A stretch of DNA of 43,651 nucleotides from Rhodoferax sp. (GTDB taxonomy: Bacteria > Pseudomonadota > Gammaproteobacteria > Burkholderiales > Burkholderiaceae_C): the NCBI GenBank assembly GCA_029865845.1, contig JARXAM010000101.1, forward strand, positions 1 to 43,651, given 5' to 3'. Under the pieces are notes generated by a model. That model saw only the letters and a program-made list of their open reading frames with translations. It made no database searches and was not told the origin of the DNA. Every line of letters starts with the position of its first letter. Position 1 is the first letter of the stretch. Made by a program: the position numbers and the translations under genes. Shown in pieces: positions 19,473 to 28,359 of this stretch.

Positions 19473-20215
19473 GCGAAGTGAAATTTGAAGGTCAAGTGGC
19501 TTTGGTCACCGGTGCGTCTCGTGGAATCGGCGCGTCGATTGCCATGGAGTTGGCACGCAAGGGCGTAAAGGTGATCGGTACCGCCACTTCCGATGCGGGA
19601 GCCACCAAAATACGCGAAACTTTGGCGGCCTACCCTGGTTGTGATGGTCGTACCCTGGATGTCACAGATGGAGCGGCAGGCGATGCGCTGGTCGATGCGA
19701 TTGCCAAAGCGCATGGAGGCTTGCACATTCTGGTGAATAACGCCGGCATTACCCGCGACACACTGGCCATGCGTATGAAAGATGAAGACTGGGATGCTGT
19801 GCTGGACACCAATCTCAGGGGCGTGTTTCGCATGAGCCGGTCTGTGCTTCGAACCATGATGAAGCAGCGCTACGGTCGCATCATCAGCATCACGTCGGTA
19901 GTAGGCGCGTCGGGCAACCCGGGTCAGGCCAACTACGCTGCCGCAAAGGCAGGTGTTGCCGGTATGACCCGTGCATTGGCACGTGAACTGGGCTCCCGCA
20001 ACATCACGGTGAATTGCGTCGCCCCAGGTTTCATTGAAACCGATATGACCTCCGGCCTACCCGAAGAACAACAAAAGGCCTTGTTAGGCCAGATTCCACT
20101 GGGTCACCTGGGTAAGCCTTCGGATATCGCCCATGCGGTGTGCTACCTCGCGTCGCCGCAATCGGGCTACGTGACGGGGCAAGAATTGCACGTCAACGGC
20201 GGCATGTACATGTGA
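19469..20215 (+). CDS. fabG: 3-oxoacyl-ACP reductase
   Basis: 248 residues. NADPH-dependent short-chain dehydrogenase that reduces 3-ketoacyl-ACP. The cofactor motif TGASRGIG (about 13-20), NNAG, the catalytic Ser in ISITSVVGASG, YAAAKAG (Tyr and Lys of YxxxK) and the FabG-type NCVAPGFIETDMT are clear. It overlaps fabD by 4 bases. A G+C-rich stem CCGCCG/CGGCGG (20225-20230 with 20242-20247) lies just after the stop, before acpP. Confidence 0.97.
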   Translation: MSEVKFEGQVALVTGASRGIGASIAMELARKGVKVIGTATSDAGATKIRETLAAYPGCDGRTLDVTDGAAGDALVDAIAKAHGGLHILVNNAGITRDTLAMRMKDEDWDAVLDTNLRGVFRMSRSVLRTMMKQRYGRIISITSVVGASGNPGQANYAAAKAGVAGMTRALARELGSRNITVNCVAPGFIETDMTSGLPEEQQKALLGQIPLGHLGKPSDIAHAVCYLASPQSGYVTGQELHVNGGMYM

Positions 20216-20306
20216 ACAAGAACCCCGCCGAAGTGTCCGGACGGCGGCCCGGTGAGAGGCAAGTCTCTTGCGCGGGTAAAATCCCGGATTCTTTTACAAC
20301 CCTTAG

Positions 20307-20555
<249 letters not shown>

Positions 20556-20590
20556 CGGGTCTTGGCGGCGTTTATCCAGTCGCCGTATCC

Positions 20591-20640
20591 CCGGCCTGCA
20601 ACTCAGGTGCCTACCCTGCAAGTTGCTGGCCGGAATTTTT
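20591..20640 (+). terminator. Terminator hairpin after acpP
   Basis: CCGGCC-t-GCAACT (20591-20603) pairs with AGTTGC-t-GGCCGG (20621-20633): 12 bp with a single T-T mismatch and a 17-base loop, followed by AATTTTT. Lies 36 bases after the acpP stop and 60 before fabF. Probably a partial terminator separating high acpP from lower fabF expression. Confidence 0.82.
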
Positions 20641-20699
20641 CAATTTCGGTGTATCGCCTTGTGCGGTACTACTTGACAAACTGCTGAACCCCGATTGCT

Positions 20700-21944
20700 A
20701 TGTCCCGTCGTCGCGTTGTTGTTACCGGTTTAGGTTGCGTAAGTCCCGTTGGAAACACGGTGACAGAGGCTTGGTCGAATCTGCTAGCAGGCAAGACCGG
20801 TATTGATGTAATTTCCAAATTCGACGCATCCGCCTTTGCTTGCAAAATTGCCGGCGAGGTTCGCAACTTCGATTTGGAGTCTTACATCAACTCCAAAGAA
20901 GCCCGAACGATGGACACCTTCATCCATTACGGAATCGCCGCTGCTGTTCAGGCGGTGCAGGACGCCGGGCTGAAGACCAATGACGCACTGGGTGAAGAAG
21001 AGGCCACGCGCATCGGTTGTGTGATCGGTTCTGGTATTGGCGGTTTGCCGATGATTGAAAATACCCATACCGAATACACCAATCGTGGGCCACGCCGGAT
21101 CTCACCATTCTTTGTTCCCGCATCCATCATCAACATGACGGCGGGCCATGTCTCCATGCGCTACGGTTTCAAGGGGCCCAACATCGCCATCGTGACGGCA
21201 TGTACCACTGGCCTGCACTGTATCGGTGAGGCTGGCCGCATGATCGAGTACGGCGATGCCGATGTCATGATCGCCGGGGGGTCTGAGGCCACCGTGTCCC
21301 CGCTCGGCATAGGCGGGTTCGCGGCGATGCGTGCATTGAGCACCCGTAACGATGATCCCGCTACTGCGTCACGGCCTTGGGACAAAGACCGCGACGGTTT
21401 TGTGCTGGGCGAAGGTGGTGGCGTGATGGTGTTGGAAGAATATGAGCATGCCAAGGCACGGGGTGCCAAGATTTACGCCGAGTTGGCTGGCTTCGGAATG
21501 AGCGCGGACGCCGGGCATATGACGGCACCCAACATGGATGGGCCGCGGCGTGCGATGTTGAGTGCGCTGCGCAACGCTGGAGTCAACCCAGATCAAGTCG
21601 ATTATTTGAATGCGCACGGAACATCCACTCCATTGGGCGACGTGAACGAAACCAACGCAATCAAGGCAGCATTGGGTGATCATGCCAAACGTGTAGTGGT
21701 GAACTCCACCAAGTCGATGACGGGCCATCTGTTGGGCGGTGCCGGTGGCTTGGAGTCAGTGTTTACCGTACTCGCCTTGCACCACCAAAAGAGCCCGCCC
21801 ACGATCAATCTGTTCAACCCAGATTCCGAATGCGATCTGGACTATTGCGCCAACACCGCCCGAGACGTCTCTATGGATGTTGCGTTGAAAAACAATTTTG
21901 GTTTCGGGGGCACCAACGGCACATTGGTGTTTAAACGCGTGTGA
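20700..21944 (+). CDS. fabF: Beta-ketoacyl-ACP synthase II
   Basis: 414 residues. Chain-elongating condensing enzyme. [14 protein letters not shown] is the standard start; the Cys-His-His triad is seen in [15 protein letters not shown] (about 163), [11 protein letters not shown] and SKMTGHLL-type [24 protein letters not shown] ends the fold. Last fatty acid gene of the cluster; a YgfX-like gene starts 25 bases later. Confidence 0.97.
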   Translation: MSRRRVVVTGLGCVSPVGNTVTEAWSNLLAGKTGIDVISKFDASAFACKIAGEVRNFDLESYINSKEARTMDTFIHYGIAAAVQAVQDAGLKTNDALGEEEATRIGCVIGSGIGGLPMIENTHTEYTNRGPRRISPFFVPASIINMTAGHVSMRYGFKGPNIAIVTACTTGLHCIGEAGRMIEYGDADVMIAGGSEATVSPLGIGGFAAMRALSTRNDDPATASRPWDKDRDGFVLGEGGGVMVLEEYEHAKARGAKIYAELAGFGMSADAGHMTAPNMDGPRRAMLSALRNAGVNPDQVDYLNAHGTSTPLGDVNETNAIKAALGDHAKRVVVNSTKSMTGHLLGGAGGLESVFTVLALHHQKSPPTINLFNPDSECDLDYCANTARDVSMDVALKNNFGFGGTNGTLVFKRV

Positions 21945-21969
21945 CCTGAAATCGACGCTGTACCGCAGC

Positions 21970-22392
21970 ATGCATCATTCACCTCCGGTCGCGTGGTCGG
22001 TACGCCGGTCGTTCAAGGCAAGGAGGATTCTCTTGGGAGTGCAGCTACTGTTTGCAGCGGTTCCCGGGTATGGTTGGTACGTGCAGTACCCAATGATTCA
22101 GGCGTTAAGTTTGACGGTTCTTTGGGGAATTTCTGCGGTGTGGGTCTCTGCGTATTTCCGTGGGATGCCCACTGGAACACTGCGATGGGATGGCAAGCTA
22201 TGGTACTGGTCCGCCGACAGCGAGCCGCTTCAGGCGGTGTCCTTGCTATACGACTTTCAGTCATCCGTCTGTATCGTGCTGCAGCCCACCCGTGGAGCGA
22301 AGTTCTGGTTGTGGTTGGATGAAGATGTTTCTTGCATGCCGCAATGGCGCTCTATCCGCCGTGCTTTGCTAAACGGAGGGGCCGCGGCATAG
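21970..22392 (+). CDS. YgfX/CptA-like small inner-membrane protein
   Basis: 140 residues from ATG 21970. Two closely spaced hydrophobic segments (about 20-37 and 40-58) are followed by a soluble tail with TGTLRWDGKLWYWS and ending LWLDEDVSCMPQWRSIRRALL. The order of features and the tail resemble E. coli YgfX (GRLRWQGQEW..., HLWLAADSMDEAEWRDLRRILL), a DUF1434 protein also called CptA. I recalled that sequence from memory and did not align it by program. In many Burkholderiales a small gene of this kind lies between fabF and rpoE; here rpoE is absent and mucD follows. Function in this organism is unknown. Confidence 0.7.
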   Translation: MHHSPPVAWSVRRSFKARRILLGVQLLFAAVPGYGWYVQYPMIQALSLTVLWGISAVWVSAYFRGMPTGTLRWDGKLWYWSADSEPLQAVSLLYDFQSSVCIVLQPTRGAKFWLWLDEDVSCMPQWRSIRRALLNGGAAA

Positions 22393-22454
22393 CAAAATCA
22401 TGTGCTAGGTACAGCTGGTTGTGGGTGCAGCGAGAAGAACGCGGGATGTATCCG

Positions 22455-22517
22455 GACGGTGTAGCGATGTGATGCATCGCTCCGTCTAGGGGCGCTCCAT
22501 AGTACCGTAGAGGAGCG
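22455..22517. other. Two hairpins in the ygfX-mucD gap
   Basis: GACGG-tgt-AGCGATG (22455-22469) pairs with CATCGCT-CCGTC (22475-22486), a 12-bp stem with a 3-base bulge and a 5-base loop. A second stem CGCTCC/GGAGCG (22493-22498 with 22512-22517) follows at once. Neither has a T-run. Together they fill the gap where rpoE-rseA-rseB would be expected. They could end the fab transcript or be part of the mucD leader. Confidence 0.55.
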
Positions 22518-22642
22518 GTGTTCAAGCGGCAAACTCATGGTTTGGCGGGGTCAGCCATGGGGGCAAATTACTGCACTTGTATTCGCTGGTGTTTCTCTAC
22601 ATAACAATAGAGTTTTGCATTTGTTTTTCAGGAATGTCGACA

Positions 22643-24103
22643 ATGACCTTACGTATCCGATTGATGTGGAAGCAATGGTTATCAAGTCTTGCCGTTGCGT
22701 TGTATTGCATGGTGAGCATTCCTTTGCAGGTGCATGCCCAATCACGGGCATTGCCAGATTTCACTGATTTGGTGGATCAGGTTGGCCCTTCAGTGGTGAA
22801 CATTCGGACGATGGAGAAAGTAAGTGCGCGCTCACCGGCGGGGTCCCCAGGTGAAGAAGAAATGTTGGAATTTTTTAGGCGATTTGGCTTGCCAGTGCCT
22901 AACGCGCCTCGACAAACTCCGCGGCCGAATAGGCAGCCCTCTCCCGAAGAAGAGCAGCCACGCGGTGTGGGGTCGGGGTTTATCTTGACTTCGGACGGCG
23001 TAATCATGACCAATGCACACGTCATTGACGGTGCGGATCAAGTCATCGTGACCTTGACGGACAAGCGAGAATTCAAAGCCAAATTGCTGGGTGCGGACAA
23101 ACGGTCTGACGTTGCGGTCGTCAAAATTGATGCCACTGGCCTTCCAGCTGTGAAAGTCGGCGACGTGAATAGGTTGCGTGTGGGTGAATGGGTGATGGCC
23201 ATAGGATCTCCATTTGGGCTGGAAAACACCGTCACTGCGGGCATTGTCAGTGCCAAGCAGCGTGATACTGGTGACTTCCTGCCTTTCATCCAGACCGATG
23301 TCGCGATCAACCCCGGAAACTCGGGTGGCCCGCTCATCAATATGCGCGGGGAGGTGGTTGGTATCAATAGTCAGATCTACTCTCGTTCTGGTGGCTTTAT
23401 GGGGATTTCGTTTTCCATTCCCATGGACGAAGCGGTGCGGGTCAGCGATCAATTGCGCGCGACAGGACGGGTGGCCCGGGGGCGCATAGGTGTTCAAATC
23501 GATCAGGTCGGCAAAGATGTAGCGGAATCCTTGGGCCTGGCAAAGGCTGCGGGTGCATTGGTGCGGGGTGTGGAAGCCGGATCACCCGCCGACCGCGCCG
23601 GCTTGGAACCGGGTGACATCATCCTCCGGATGGACGGAAAAGCAATCGAAAAATCAAGTGATCTACCGCGTATTGTGGGCGGACTCAAGCCAGGCACAAA
23701 GAGTACTGTCACCGTTTTTCGCCGTGGAACAAACAAAGAGTTACCCATAACGATTGCCGAGACAGAGGGCGACAGTCCGCCGGCCAAAGTAGGCAGTCAA
23801 GAAAACAAGTCAGGTAAGCTTTCTTTAGCGCAGCAGTACGGCTTAGTGGTTGCGCCCTTGAGTGACAAGCAAAAAAGAGAGTTGGGCGTGCGTGGTGGTG
23901 TACGGGTAGAAAGTGCTACTGATGCCGCTGGGCGTGCCGGCCTTGCCCAAGGTGACATCATCTTGCAGGTGGGCAACGCCGAGATTAATAGCGCCAATGA
24001 GCTGGAGGGTGCCTTGGCTAAGCACGATAAATCCAAGCCGCTGAACGTTTTGTACCGGCGTGGTGAATGGACGCAGTACACCGTGATCCGGATGGCGCCG
24101 TGA
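22643..24103 (+). CDS. mucD: Periplasmic serine endoprotease, DegP/DegQ/MucD family
   Basis: 486 residues from ATG 22643, preferred because AGGA (22630-22633) lies 9 bases upstream; an earlier in-frame ATG at 22577 would add an unlikely leader. A signal peptide of ~32 residues ends in QVHA. The trypsin-like domain shows the triad: His in TNAHVI (126), Asp in RSDVAVVKID (156), Ser in NPGNSGGPL (227). Two PDZ domains follow (about 260-350 and 380-480; GSPADRAGLEPGDIIL and AAGRAGLAQGDIIL). Protease/chaperone for misfolded envelope proteins. In relatives it is the last gene of the rpoE-rseA-rseB-mucD group; here it stands alone with its own upstream region. Confidence 0.95.
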   Translation: MTLRIRLMWKQWLSSLAVALYCMVSIPLQVHAQSRALPDFTDLVDQVGPSVVNIRTMEKVSARSPAGSPGEEEMLEFFRRFGLPVPNAPRQTPRPNRQPSPEEEQPRGVGSGFILTSDGVIMTNAHVIDGADQVIVTLTDKREFKAKLLGADKRSDVAVVKIDATGLPAVKVGDVNRLRVGEWVMAIGSPFGLENTVTAGIVSAKQRDTGDFLPFIQTDVAINPGNSGGPLINMRGEVVGINSQIYSRSGGFMGISFSIPMDEAVRVSDQLRATGRVARGRIGVQIDQVGKDVAESLGLAKAAGALVRGVEAGSPADRAGLEPGDIILRMDGKAIEKSSDLPRIVGGLKPGTKSTVTVFRRGTNKELPITIAETEGDSPPAKVGSQENKSGKLSLAQQYGLVVAPLSDKQKRELGVRGGVRVESATDAAGRAGLAQGDIILQVGNAEINSANELEGALAKHDKSKPLNVLYRRGEWTQYTVIRMAP

Positions 24104-24172
24104 TGGACCCGTGACGTACCTCCTTTCGGTGCGTAGCTAGCCTGCCAGGGGTTACTCCTGTCGATTGGAAAA

Positions 24173-24259
24173 GCACGGTCTATCCGCCGCAATAGTGCCT
24201 GGCTAAGGGCGGCAGCGTTCCGTGCTAACCACGATACGGTAGCTTGAGTGGTGGTATCG
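24173..24259. other. Structured segment, two adjacent hairpins
   Basis: An outer stem GCACGG/CCGTGC (24173-24178 with 24220-24225) encloses an inner stem CCGCC/GGCGG (24184-24188 with 24208-24212). Six bases later CGATAC/GTATCG (24232-24237 with 24254-24259) forms a second stem-loop. No promoter or T-run is obvious. It may be the mucD 3' UTR or part of a structured RNA. I recognise no known family. Confidence 0.4.
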
Positions 24260-24306
24260 CAAGGGGGGCCGTGAATAGTGGAAGTGTTAACGGAAAAAAA
24301 TTGTAG

Positions 24307-24326
24307 TGTGGATAAGTTGTGAATAA
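24307..24326 (-). promoter_or_regulatory. Two perfect tandem DnaA boxes
   Basis: TGTGGATAA (24307-24315) and TGTGAATAA (24318-24326) are both exact reverse complements of the DnaA box consensus TTATNCACA. They have the same orientation and are 11 bases apart start to start, roughly one helical turn, next to an AT-rich stretch. DnaA bound here could regulate the downstream promoter or titrate DnaA; the site is far from any visible dnaA or dnaN. Confidence 0.7.
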
Positions 24327-24396
24327 TTTATTGTTGTTGCAGTGCTACGACCTCTGAGACAACATTTTTTGGGCTGTGTGTTTGGGACTTTTTGCC

Positions 24397-24402
24397 TACA
24401 AT
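24397..24402 (+). promoter_or_regulatory. Putative -10 element (TACAAT) of a short transcript
   Basis: TACAAT matches the sigma-70 -10 at five of six positions and is preceded by TGCC, close to an extended -10. No good -35 is visible at 17 bases. Transcription would start around 24408-24410, exactly where the 5' hairpin of the candidate sRNA begins. Confidence 0.5.
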
Positions 24403-24408
24403 GGGTTC

Positions 24409-24474
24409 CCAACCATCGCAGTTGCCAAAAGATTGTTGGTTCAGGGCGCGTCCTTATTCGACGCGCCCTTTTTT
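24409..24474 (+). ncRNA. Candidate ~66-nt small RNA upstream of lepA
   Basis: A 5' stem pairs CCAAC-c-ATC (24409-24417) with GAT-t-GTTGG (24431-24439), one mismatch and a 13-base loop GCAGTTGCCAAAA. A four-base linker TTCA leads to the terminator stem GGGCGCGTC/GACGCGCCC (24444-24452 with 24460-24468) and six T residues. The 5' stem starts at the transcription start predicted from the TACAAT element. Two stems, an unpaired linker and a U-tail are the layout of many Hfq-bound sRNAs. No family is recognised; the alternative is a leader attenuator for lepA. Confidence 0.5.
24444..24474 (+). terminator. Intrinsic terminator before lepA
   Basis: A perfect 9-bp GC-rich stem, 7-base loop CTTATTC and six T residues directly after the stem. 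Among the strongest intrinsic terminators in the window. It ends 44 bases before the lepA ATG, so lepA must be read from a later promoter or by read-through. Confidence 0.9.
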
Positions 24475-24517
24475 CATGGTCGCGTCTTTTAAATCAATCA
24501 TTTGAAGTCCCTAGTTA

Positions 24518-26329
24518 ATGAATCACATTCGAAATTTTTCGATCATTGCGCATATAGATCACGGTAAGTCCACGCTGGCAGATCGCTTGATTCAGCGTTG
24601 CGGTGGCCTGGAGGCTCGAGACATGGAGGCGCAAGTGTTGGACTCCATGGACATCGAAAAGGAACGCGGCATAACCATTAAGGCCCAGACCGCGGCCCTG
24701 CAATACAAGGCCCGAAATGGGCAGGTTTACAACCTCAATTTGATTGATACACCGGGGCACGTAGACTTTTCCTACGAGGTCTCGCGTTCGCTCTCTGCAT
24801 GCGAAGGGGCGTTATTGGTGGTGGATGCCTCGCAGGGCGTGGAGGCACAAACGGTTGCCAACTGCTACACGGCGCTTGATCTCGATGTCGAAGTGTTACC
24901 TGTCTTAAACAAGATCGATCTGCCCAATGCCGACCCGGACAATGCGCGCAGCGAAATCGAAGACGTGATCGGCATTGACGCCACCGAGGCCATCGTGTGT
25001 TCGGCGAAAACGGGTCTGGGTATCGATGAAATTTTGGAGGCCATCGTTGCGAAGATACCGCCCCCCAGAGGCAATCCTGAGAAACCCCTGCGTGCCATGA
25101 TCATTGATAGCTGGTACGACAGTTTTGTCGGTGTGGTCACGCTGGTGCGGGTTGTGGATGGGCGGTTGGCGAAAGGTGAGCGCATCAAGATGATGGCATC
25201 GGGGGCGACCTATAACGCGGACAACTTAGGCGTTTTCACACCTGCCAATCAGCCTCGCACGTCCCTAGAGGCCGGTGAGGTGGGTTACATCATTGCCGGC
25301 ATTAAAGAGTTGCAGGCGGCCAAAGTCGGCGATACCGTGACCTTGCTCAAAGCGGGTACGGGTGGGGCAGCTTGGACCGCCAGTGAGCCCTTGCCGGGCT
25401 TCAAGGAGATTCAGCCGCAGGTGTTCGCGGGTCTTTATCCAACGGAAGCCAGTGAGTACGATTCCCTGCGGGACGCATTGGAAAAGCTCAAGCTCAACGA
25501 TGCGTCCTTGCACTACGAGCCTGAAGTCTCGCAAGCGCTTGGCTTCGGCTTTCGGTGCGGATTTCTTGGATTGCTTCATATGGAAATCGTTCAAGAGCGG
25601 TTGGAGCGGGAGTTCGACCAAGACTTGATTACCACCGCCCCCAGCGTGGTGTACGAGGTGGTCAAAAGTGATGGCGAAACGGTGATGGTGGAAAACCCAT
25701 CCAAGATGCCCGAGATCGGAAAGACCGCAGAGATTCGCGAACCGATCGTGACGGTGCACCTCTACATGCCGCAAGAGTACGTCGGCGTCGTGATGACCCT
25801 GGCAAACCAAAAGCGTGGCGTGCAAATGAACATGGCCTACAAAGGCCGTCAAGTCGTTTTGACCTACGAAATGCCGCTTGGGGAAATCGTGCTGGATTTC
25901 TTTGACAAGCTCAAGAGCGTGAGCCGTGGCTACGCATCGATGGACTACGAGTTCAAGGAGTTCCGTGCATCCGATGTTGTGAAGGTTGACATCCTGTTAA
26001 ACGGTGAAAAGGTGGATGCTTTGTCCATCATCGTGCATCGTAGCCAGTCCGCGTATCGGGGCCGTGCCGTCGTCGGAAAAATGCGTGAGATCATCTCCAG
26101 GCAAATGTACGACGTGGCGATACAGGCCGCCATTGGAGCGAACATCATCGCTCGTGAGACAATCAAAGCCCTTCGAAAAAATGTGCTGGCCAAATGCTAC
26201 GGCGGCGACATATCCCGCAAACGGAAATTGCTCGAAAAGCAAAAGGCCGGCAAAAAGCGGATGAAACAAATCGGATCGGTGGAAGTGCCTCAAGAAGCCT
26301 TTCTTGCCATCCTTCAAGTGGAAGACTAA
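24518..26329 (+). CDS. lepA: Elongation factor 4 (LepA)
   Basis: 603 residues. Ribosome-associated GTPase affecting translation initiation and back-translocation. [22 protein letters not shown] is the G1 region, [14 protein letters not shown]2, [13 protein letters not shown]3, [11 protein letters not shown]4 and SAKTGLG G5. EF-G-like domains II, III and V and the LepA-specific C-terminal domain ([18 protein letters not shown]) follow. The stop and the lepB ATG share one base (TAATG), so the two are coupled. The Shine-Dalgarno is weak (GAAG about 10 bases upstream). Confidence 0.98.
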   Translation: MNHIRNFSIIAHIDHGKSTLADRLIQRCGGLEARDMEAQVLDSMDIEKERGITIKAQTAALQYKARNGQVYNLNLIDTPGHVDFSYEVSRSLSACEGALLVVDASQGVEAQTVANCYTALDLDVEVLPVLNKIDLPNADPDNARSEIEDVIGIDATEAIVCSAKTGLGIDEILEAIVAKIPPPRGNPEKPLRAMIIDSWYDSFVGVVTLVRVVDGRLAKGERIKMMASGATYNADNLGVFTPANQPRTSLEAGEVGYIIAGIKELQAAKVGDTVTLLKAGTGGAAWTASEPLPGFKEIQPQVFAGLYPTEASEYDSLRDALEKLKLNDASLHYEPEVSQALGFGFRCGFLGLLHMEIVQERLEREFDQDLITTAPSVVYEVVKSDGETVMVENPSKMPEIGKTAEIREPIVTVHLYMPQEYVGVVMTLANQKRGVQMNMAYKGRQVVLTYEMPLGEIVLDFFDKLKSVSRGYASMDYEFKEFRASDVVKVDILLNGEKVDALSIIVHRSQSAYRGRAVVGKMREIISRQMYDVAIQAAIGANIIARETIKALRKNVLAKCYGGDISRKRKLLEKQKAGKKRMKQIGSVEVPQEAFLAILQVED

Positions 26330-27294
26330 TGCAAGCGATTACTGCTGCCGTTCTTGCGGCGTTCGGGTTTTACGGTGCGTCGTGGTACATGGGCCTCGTA
26401 GAAGGAAACTTTTCCTTGCTCCTGTTTATTGCCAGCGTCGTGACGGGGCTGTATTGGCTTGCAGAGCGCCTGTACTTTTTGCCGCAGCGAAAGCGCAAAG
26501 TACAAGAACTTGAGGCGCAAGAGCTTCGCAGGCGCAGGAAGCTGGCGGAATTGGATATCGTTCAATTCGACGGGATTTCAAAAGACACCAAGGTCAAGTT
26601 GTTGATGCAGCCATGGTGGCTTGACTGGACGGCCGGTTTGTTTCCTGTCATTTTCGTGGTGTTTTTGTTGCGTTCATTTCTTTTCGAACCCTTCAAAATT
26701 CCCTCGGGTTCCATGATTCCCACCTTGTTGGTAGGGGACCTGATTTTGGTAAACAAGTTCACCTACGGAATCCGACTCCCCGTGCTGAACACCAAAGTCA
26801 CTGCGGGCAACTCGCCAGCGCGTGGGGATGTTATGGTCTTTCGTTACCCGCCCAAGCCCAGCTTGGATTACATCAAACGTGTTGTGGGTGTGCCGGGAGA
26901 TACGGTGTCTTACCTCAACAAGCGTCTTTCGATCAACGGTGTTCCTGTAGAGACCAGCACGTTGCCGGACTTTTTTGACGAAGACACGAGCCAGTACTTC
27001 AAACAGTTCGAAGAAAAGCTGGGTGAGAAACCGCACCGTTTGTTGAACGACTCGCGTCGCCCTGCTTTTGTGGCCGGAGTGGACCGGTTTGAAGGAATGG
27101 ACAAGTGCGTCTACACCGTCGAAGGCGTGACGTGCACCGTGCCAAAGGGCCACTACTTCATGATGGGGGACAACCGCGACAACTCGCTGGACTCCCGCTA
27201 CTGGGGCTTTGTCCCAGAGGAAAACATCGTAGGCAAGGCATTTTTTGTCTGGATGAACTTCACCAATATTGGCAGAATCGGCGGTTTCAATTGA
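26329..27294 (+). CDS. lepB: Signal peptidase I
   Basis: 321 residues. Two membrane segments (about 4-22 and 27-46) flank a short loop, then a basic cytoplasmic stretch (RKRKVQELEAQELRRRRK) and a third hydrophobic segment (103-117). The catalytic Ser is in IPSGSMIPTL (about 128) and the general-base Lys in DYIKRVVGVPGD (about 183); MMGDNRDNSLDSRYWGFV is box E. It removes signal peptides, including those of MucD and the subtilase in this window. The frame is open further upstream inside lepA, but ATG 26329 matches the family start. Confidence 0.97.
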   Translation: MQAITAAVLAAFGFYGASWYMGLVEGNFSLLLFIASVVTGLYWLAERLYFLPQRKRKVQELEAQELRRRRKLAELDIVQFDGISKDTKVKLLMQPWWLDWTAGLFPVIFVVFLLRSFLFEPFKIPSGSMIPTLLVGDLILVNKFTYGIRLPVLNTKVTAGNSPARGDVMVFRYPPKPSLDYIKRVVGVPGDTVSYLNKRLSINGVPVETSTLPDFFDEDTSQYFKQFEEKLGEKPHRLLNDSRRPAFVAGVDRFEGMDKCVYTVEGVTCTVPKGHYFMMGDNRDNSLDSRYWGFVPEENIVGKAFFVWMNFTNIGRIGGFN

Positions 27295-27324
27295 GTCTTT
27301 CGCATGCAACCATCAGGAGTACCT

Positions 27325-27672
27325 GTGAGAAGTAGACACAAGCAACAAGGTGCGTCGTTTTTTGGACTGCTTTTCGTTGGCGGCATTTTGGTGATGTTGG
27401 GGGTGGTCGCGGCCCAAGCCTTCCCTACTTTCGTGGAATACCTCGCTATTGAAAAAGCGGTGCAGACTGCGGCTACCGGCCAGTCTGTAACCGACGTGAA
27501 AGTACTTTTTGACAAGTCAGCAGAAATTAACGGCATCAAGTCGATATCGGGTCGCGACCTTGAGGTCTCCAATGCAGGCGGGAAGATCGTGGTCTCATTT
27601 GCGTATGACCGCGAGATACACCTCGTGGGGCCGGCTTTTCTAACGCTCAAATACGCAGGACGATCCAAGTAA
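27325..27672 (+). CDS. DUF4845 domain membrane protein
   Basis: 115 residues from GTG 27325, chosen because AGGAG (27315-27319) lies 5 bases upstream; an earlier ATG at 27304 would place that motif inside the gene. The N terminus is basic (RSRHKQQGAS), then one membrane segment FFGLLFVGGILVMLGVVAAQAF (about 12-33), which resembles a type IV pilin-like hydrophobic helix, and a small soluble domain. DUF4845 proteins lie between lepB and rnc in many beta- and gammaproteobacteria; function is unknown. The stop is directly followed by the rnc start. Confidence 0.9.
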   Translation: MRSRHKQQGASFFGLLFVGGILVMLGVVAAQAFPTFVEYLAIEKAVQTAATGQSVTDVKVLFDKSAEINGIKSISGRDLEVSNAGGKIVVSFAYDREIHLVGPAFLTLKYAGRSK

Positions 27673-28359
27673 GTGTCAGATCAGTTGGCCGCGCTGCAGA
27701 GAAAGCTCCAGCATCAGTTTGCAAATGTTTCGCTTCTCTCCAGGGCATTGACTCACCGGAGCTTCTCCTCCGACCATTACGAGCGCTTGGAGTTTTTGGG
27801 TGACTCGGTATTGGGTTTAGCGATCTCTGACCTCTTGTACCAACGCCTGCGGGAGTTGCCTGAAGGAGATCTGTCACGCATCCGGGCCAATTTGGTGCGC
27901 CAAGAAACGCTTCACCAAATTGCCAAAGGTCTTGGCCTTTCTGAGCTGCTCAAGCTCGGTGAAGGAGAGATGCGTTCTGGTGGCCCCAAACGTGCCTCGA
28001 TATTGGCGGATGCCTTGGAAGCCATTATTGGCGCTGTGTATCTTGATGCGGGGTATGAGACAGCGCAGCGTCTGGTGCATCGTTTTTACGAAGGCGTCGA
28101 TATCAACCCCCGTATGCAGGCGATCGGGAAAGACGCCAAAACCGAACTCCAAGAATGGTTGCAAGGCCGAAAAATGCGCTTGCCTGCCTATAGCGTCGTG
28201 GGAACCATTGGCGCAGCCCATCAACAAAGTTTTGACGTCGAATGTGTAGTTGCAGAAATGCGATTGACGGAACGCGGTATCGGCGGGTCAAGGCGGTCCG
28301 CCGAACAAGCAGCGGCGGCTGCAATGTTGCAATCCATCAAGGCAAAAGAAACATCATGA
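27673..28359 (+). CDS. rnc: Ribonuclease III
   Basis: 228 residues from GTG 27673, adjacent to the DUF4845 stop. Cleaves double-stranded RNA, including the rRNA precursor. The signature [17 protein letters not shown] lies near residues 33-49, [17 protein letters not shown] carries the second acidic pair, and a dsRNA-binding domain follows from about 150 ([14 protein letters not shown] to [13 protein letters not shown]). GTG start and tight packing suggest translational control by the neighbours. It overlaps era by ATGA. Confidence 0.97.
   Translation: MSDQLAALQRKLQHQFANVSLLSRALTHRSFSSDHYERLEFLGDSVLGLAISDLLYQRLRELPEGDLSRIRANLVRQETLHQIAKGLGLSELLKLGEGEMRSGGPKRASILADALEAIIGAVYLDAGYETAQRLVHRFYEGVDINPRMQAIGKDAKTELQEWLQGRKMRLPAYSVVGTIGAAHQQSFDVECVVAEMRLTERGIGGSRRSAEQAAAAAMLQSIKAKETS

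Larger units (their letters stand above)
24104..24517. other. 414-base gene-free region between mucD and lepA
   Basis: No coding frame is convincing here. From left to right it holds two consecutive hairpins (24173-24259), an A-rich patch, two perfect DnaA boxes (24307-24326), a -10-like TACAAT (24397-24402), a mismatched hairpin and an intrinsic terminator (24409-24474). Each is listed separately. The middle of the region is clearly more AT-rich than its surroundings. Confidence 0.8.

Noticed and set aside
22577-22642. Upstream ATG start for mucD
   Set aside because: It would put a hydrophobic, cysteine-containing segment before the real signal peptide, and the good Shine-Dalgarno belongs to the ATG at 22643.
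24300-24400. Replication origin
   Set aside because: Two DnaA boxes and AT-rich DNA are present, but there is no further box cluster and no dnaA, dnaN, gidA or parAB gene near. A regulatory or titration site is more likely.
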